From assembly GCA_002337005.1 (NCBI GenBank), contig DDFD01000037.1:1-64000 (forward strand): 64,000 nt of DNA, given 5' to 3'. The notes below the pieces were generated by a model. The model was not told the DNA's origin. It searched no databases and was given only the letters and a program-made list of their open reading frames with translations. The DNA is from Flavobacteriales bacterium UBA1937 (GTDB lineage Bacteria; Bacteroidota; Bacteroidia; Flavobacteriales; Weeksellaceae). Each line of letters starts with the position of its first letter. Position 1 is the stretch's first letter. Position numbers and translations under genes: made by a program. This document shows positions 63,301 to 64,000 of this stretch, piece after piece.

Positions 63301-63728
63301 CAATTCAGAAAGCAATTTTGCACTTTAGGAAAATTTTTAGCATTTCATATTCTCAAGAAGAAATTGATACGCAACATTTGGCGGTACAAGAAAGAAACTC
63401 AATAAAATTTATCAATGAAATTTTAGATACAAAAAGATTTGCTCCAGAAGTGATTGATGAAGATTTTGAAGAACTTGTGCTAACTGCAAGAAAAATAATA
63501 TATATGGGGGTTTTCAGAAAATTCAGATTAGATATAGCAACGCTTGCAAGAAAACAAAAGAAGAAAAAAATTTCAATAGATAAAATGAAACCAGAAGTGA
63601 TGAAAATTTTTGATAAATATCCTATCCGTCAAATTGCTCGCTTGGAAGCATTACGCTGGGAACAAGAGCAAAACTCTGGAAAAATATTTGAAGACCCAAA
63701 AATCGTTTTATCCGAAACTTATTCATAA
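60396..63728 (+). CDS. PLD-nuclease/SNF2-type helicase fusion
   Basis: 1110 residues from the ATG at 60396. N-terminal phospholipase-D-like nuclease: the HxK motif LHAKIYIF (~131-138) with GSSNLTDAGLGTNENSNYE (~154-172). SF2/SNF2 helicase: DVVGLGKT (277-284), DESH box (~360-363), SATPLNN (~400), and C-terminal motifs VLAEGINLHRS and RLMQRIGRVNRIGT (~760-800). Such fusions occur in restriction and other anti-phage loci beside large methyltransferases, and the next gene fits one. It starts one base after the broken XRE gene and shares its promoter. Confidence 0.87.
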   Translation: MSSKFFTNHNDNSLIDKFIGVFKHQDIHSFDALVGYFRSSGYFKVRKLLDNVPQIRILVGINVDILTRDAKLKGQLYLEDRERTRDEYIKFLKEDIANADYNEEVETGILRFIEDIISKKVLIKAHGNKKLHAKIYIFRPEPFNQHTNGSVITGSSNLTDAGLGTNENSNYEFNVLLKDYEDVKFATDEFEKLWDEATDILPANINKLKKETYLNHSITPYELYMKMLIEYFGDSVIRDKMSGRDIPANYTNLQYQSDAVAEGFAKLMKHNGFILADVVGLGKTVVATRIIKRYIDKNGYNTKVLVVYPNALETNWKTTIKDFGIKSHVDFISNGSLHKIINADNVNYSNPEEYDLVVIDESHKFRSDTSNMYGLLEIICKTPRARVGNDTDRNKKVMLISATPLNNKPEDIANQIYLFQNSRKSTIEAVPNLQSFFAPKIEAYKSLYKIKDHSELVKKVKDIYEPIRELIFRELVIRRTRADIENIKRYKDDIKAQNLKFPKVFGPNKIEYVFDDQLNELFYETVMQLTTGLHYYRYRAIQYLKPEHQELYDNAKMISELLSAIMKTQLVKRLESSFYAFKQTLNRFRISNKRMIEMFENDKVFIAPDIDVNKYFEEGKLDDLEQKIEELNEKSPNNAIFKAKDFDENFIYNLKEDQKILDSLCDNWDKINYDPKLKKFLSEIKKLLKSDFNLEKKLVVFSESKETVNYLADELQKNSYDDVLAISSLNHKQRFQTIRKNFDANYLESQENEFNIVITTEVLAEGINLHRSNILINYDIPWNSTRLMQRIGRVNRIGTKADKIFVYNFFPTAQSDNQIKLNDKAIKKLQGFHSAFGEDNKVYSDTEELIQNTLGDLEPNDELDERLQYLEQIRELYNKNYKEYQRLKSLPMKSRVGRLAKIKENEAKDIIAGSIENSVLCYLRNNIKEAFYIANEKYCIEITFLQAVKLFKANKKEQPETLLPLQFEAIQKAILHFRKIFSISYSQEEIDTQHLAVQERNSIKFINEILDTKRFAPEVIDEDFEELVLTARKIIYMGVFRKFRLDIATLARKQKKKKISIDKMKPEVMKIFDKYPIRQIARLEALRWEQEQNSGKIFEDPKIVLSETYS

Positions 63729-63735
63729 ATAAACT

Positions 63736-64000
63736 ATGAAACAAGAACTACTCAAAAGCATTTTACAAGAAAAGTATGATACTGAAAAATGGATGAAGGT
63801 ATTAATTTTTCTTACACAGCATAAAAATTCACTTACGCTTTTCTCAAATCCTAAACCAGTTTTAATTGATTCCAAACGAGCAGAAAGTATTTGCACAGAA
63901 ATTTTACAACTGGGGCAAATAAAAACAGGCGATAGTGAAGTTATGCCTGTTTTTGAAGTAGCGTTAAACAATAATATCAAAATAGAACACAACAAAGTTG
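63736..64000 (+). CDS. Eco57I/type IIG-like DNA methyltransferase, N-terminal part (cut by window)
   Basis: An ATG at 63736 opens a frame that runs off the window (88 codons seen). The segment ESICTEILQLGQIKTGDSEVMP, then VFEVALNNNIKIEHNKV, resembles the conserved N-terminal stretch before Eco57I-type methylase domains (L-G-x-[IL]...[IL]xEV...I.RN[RK]V). It begins 7 bases after the helicase gene, so it is the next gene of the same operon. Confidence 0.65.
   Translation, partial: MKQELLKSILQEKYDTEKWMKVLIFLTQHKNSLTLFSNPKPVLIDSKRAESICTEILQLGQIKTGDSEVMPVFEVALNNNIKIEHNKV

Larger units (their letters stand above)
53771..64000. mobile_element. Genomic island inserted at the 3' end of mnmE (right end outside window)
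   Basis: Directly after mnmE come a tyrosine integrase, an excisionase-like HTH protein, a Rep-like protein, a serine recombinase and a restriction-like operon, with no housekeeping gene up to the window end. The 3' end of mnmE (trmE) is a known integration site for islands such as SGI1. A duplicated mnmE tail should mark the right end, beyond 64000. Confidence 0.75.

Noticed and set aside
60396..63728. Mokosh-type assignment for the PLD-helicase
   Set aside because: Mokosh uses a different helicase superfamily; the motifs here are SNF2-like and the neighbour is a methyltransferase.
1..64000. CRISPR arrays, rRNA and tRNA genes
   Set aside because: No evenly spaced repeats, rRNA-like sequence or cloverleaf candidates were noticed on either strand.

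Overview
The window looks like chromosome from a low-GC member of the Bacteroidota, most likely Flavobacteriia of the Weeksellaceae type (Chryseobacterium/Cloacibacterium-like). The reasons are type IX secretion sorting domains (type A and gliding-type B), Bacteroidota-style promoters (TTG, 17-23 bp, TAnnTTTG), a TonB/PepSY iron-uptake pair, many short secreted proteins of unknown function, and very AT-rich intergenic DNA. The species is an inference. No rRNA, tRNA or CRISPR array was seen.

1-17.2 kb is mostly core genome: the end of recQ, a GT4 glycosyltransferase, lpdA, an iron-uptake pair (TonB receptor plus PepSY protein) behind two candidate Fur boxes, a PLP decarboxylase, a VOC protein, a CvfB-like S1 protein, a very large type IX-secreted SBBP-repeat protein, and a Crp-family regulator with a carboxymuconolactone-decarboxylase-like target.

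17.25-27.4 kb is the most striking part: an integron-like gene-cassette array. Six one-gene cassettes lie on the minus strand, each ending in a long imperfect attC-like hairpin. At its right end, divergently transcribed, is a tyrosine recombinase. The first bases of every cassette are complementary to the outer box of the hairpin at that cassette's own far end. These boxes differ between cassettes, which is what integron-type cutting at G^TT produces. A promoter matching the Bacteroidota consensus points into the array at the attI-like edge. The cassettes encode a KAP-type NTPase, a SIR2-TPR protein, a membrane protein, a TNT-like protein, a small secreted protein and a RelA/SpoT-type synthetase. 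This is a cargo of probable anti-phage or toxin-type genes. The recombinase is XerD-like with an extra N-terminal domain and lacks the extra segment typical of IntI.

27.4-42.4 kb returns to ordinary genome: a short SSB flanked by two related MITE-like elements, GNAT, a histidyl-tRNA synthetase with a large AT-rich in-frame insertion, a YtxH protein, pruA, lipocalin, two paralogous secreted 'VGI' proteins, Dps, dienelactone hydrolase, a type IX-secreted protein and a DUF1003 protein.

42.5-48.5 kb is a compact three-gene restriction-like operon: MmeI/DrmMI-type DNA methyltransferase, SF2 helicase and GIY-YIG nuclease. It is followed by an alpha-N-acetylglucosaminidase (GH89) and a heparan-alpha-glucosaminide acetyltransferase homologue (48.8-52.3 kb), then mnmE.

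From 53.77 kb to the window end there is an island inserted at the 3' end of mnmE. It carries a tyrosine integrase, excisionase-like HTH, a Rep-like protein, a serine recombinase, and a second restriction-like operon: an XRE regulator broken by a nonsense codon, a PLD-SNF2 helicase, and the start of an Eco57I-type methyltransferase cut by the window edge. The window therefore holds at least three separate defence-type loci.
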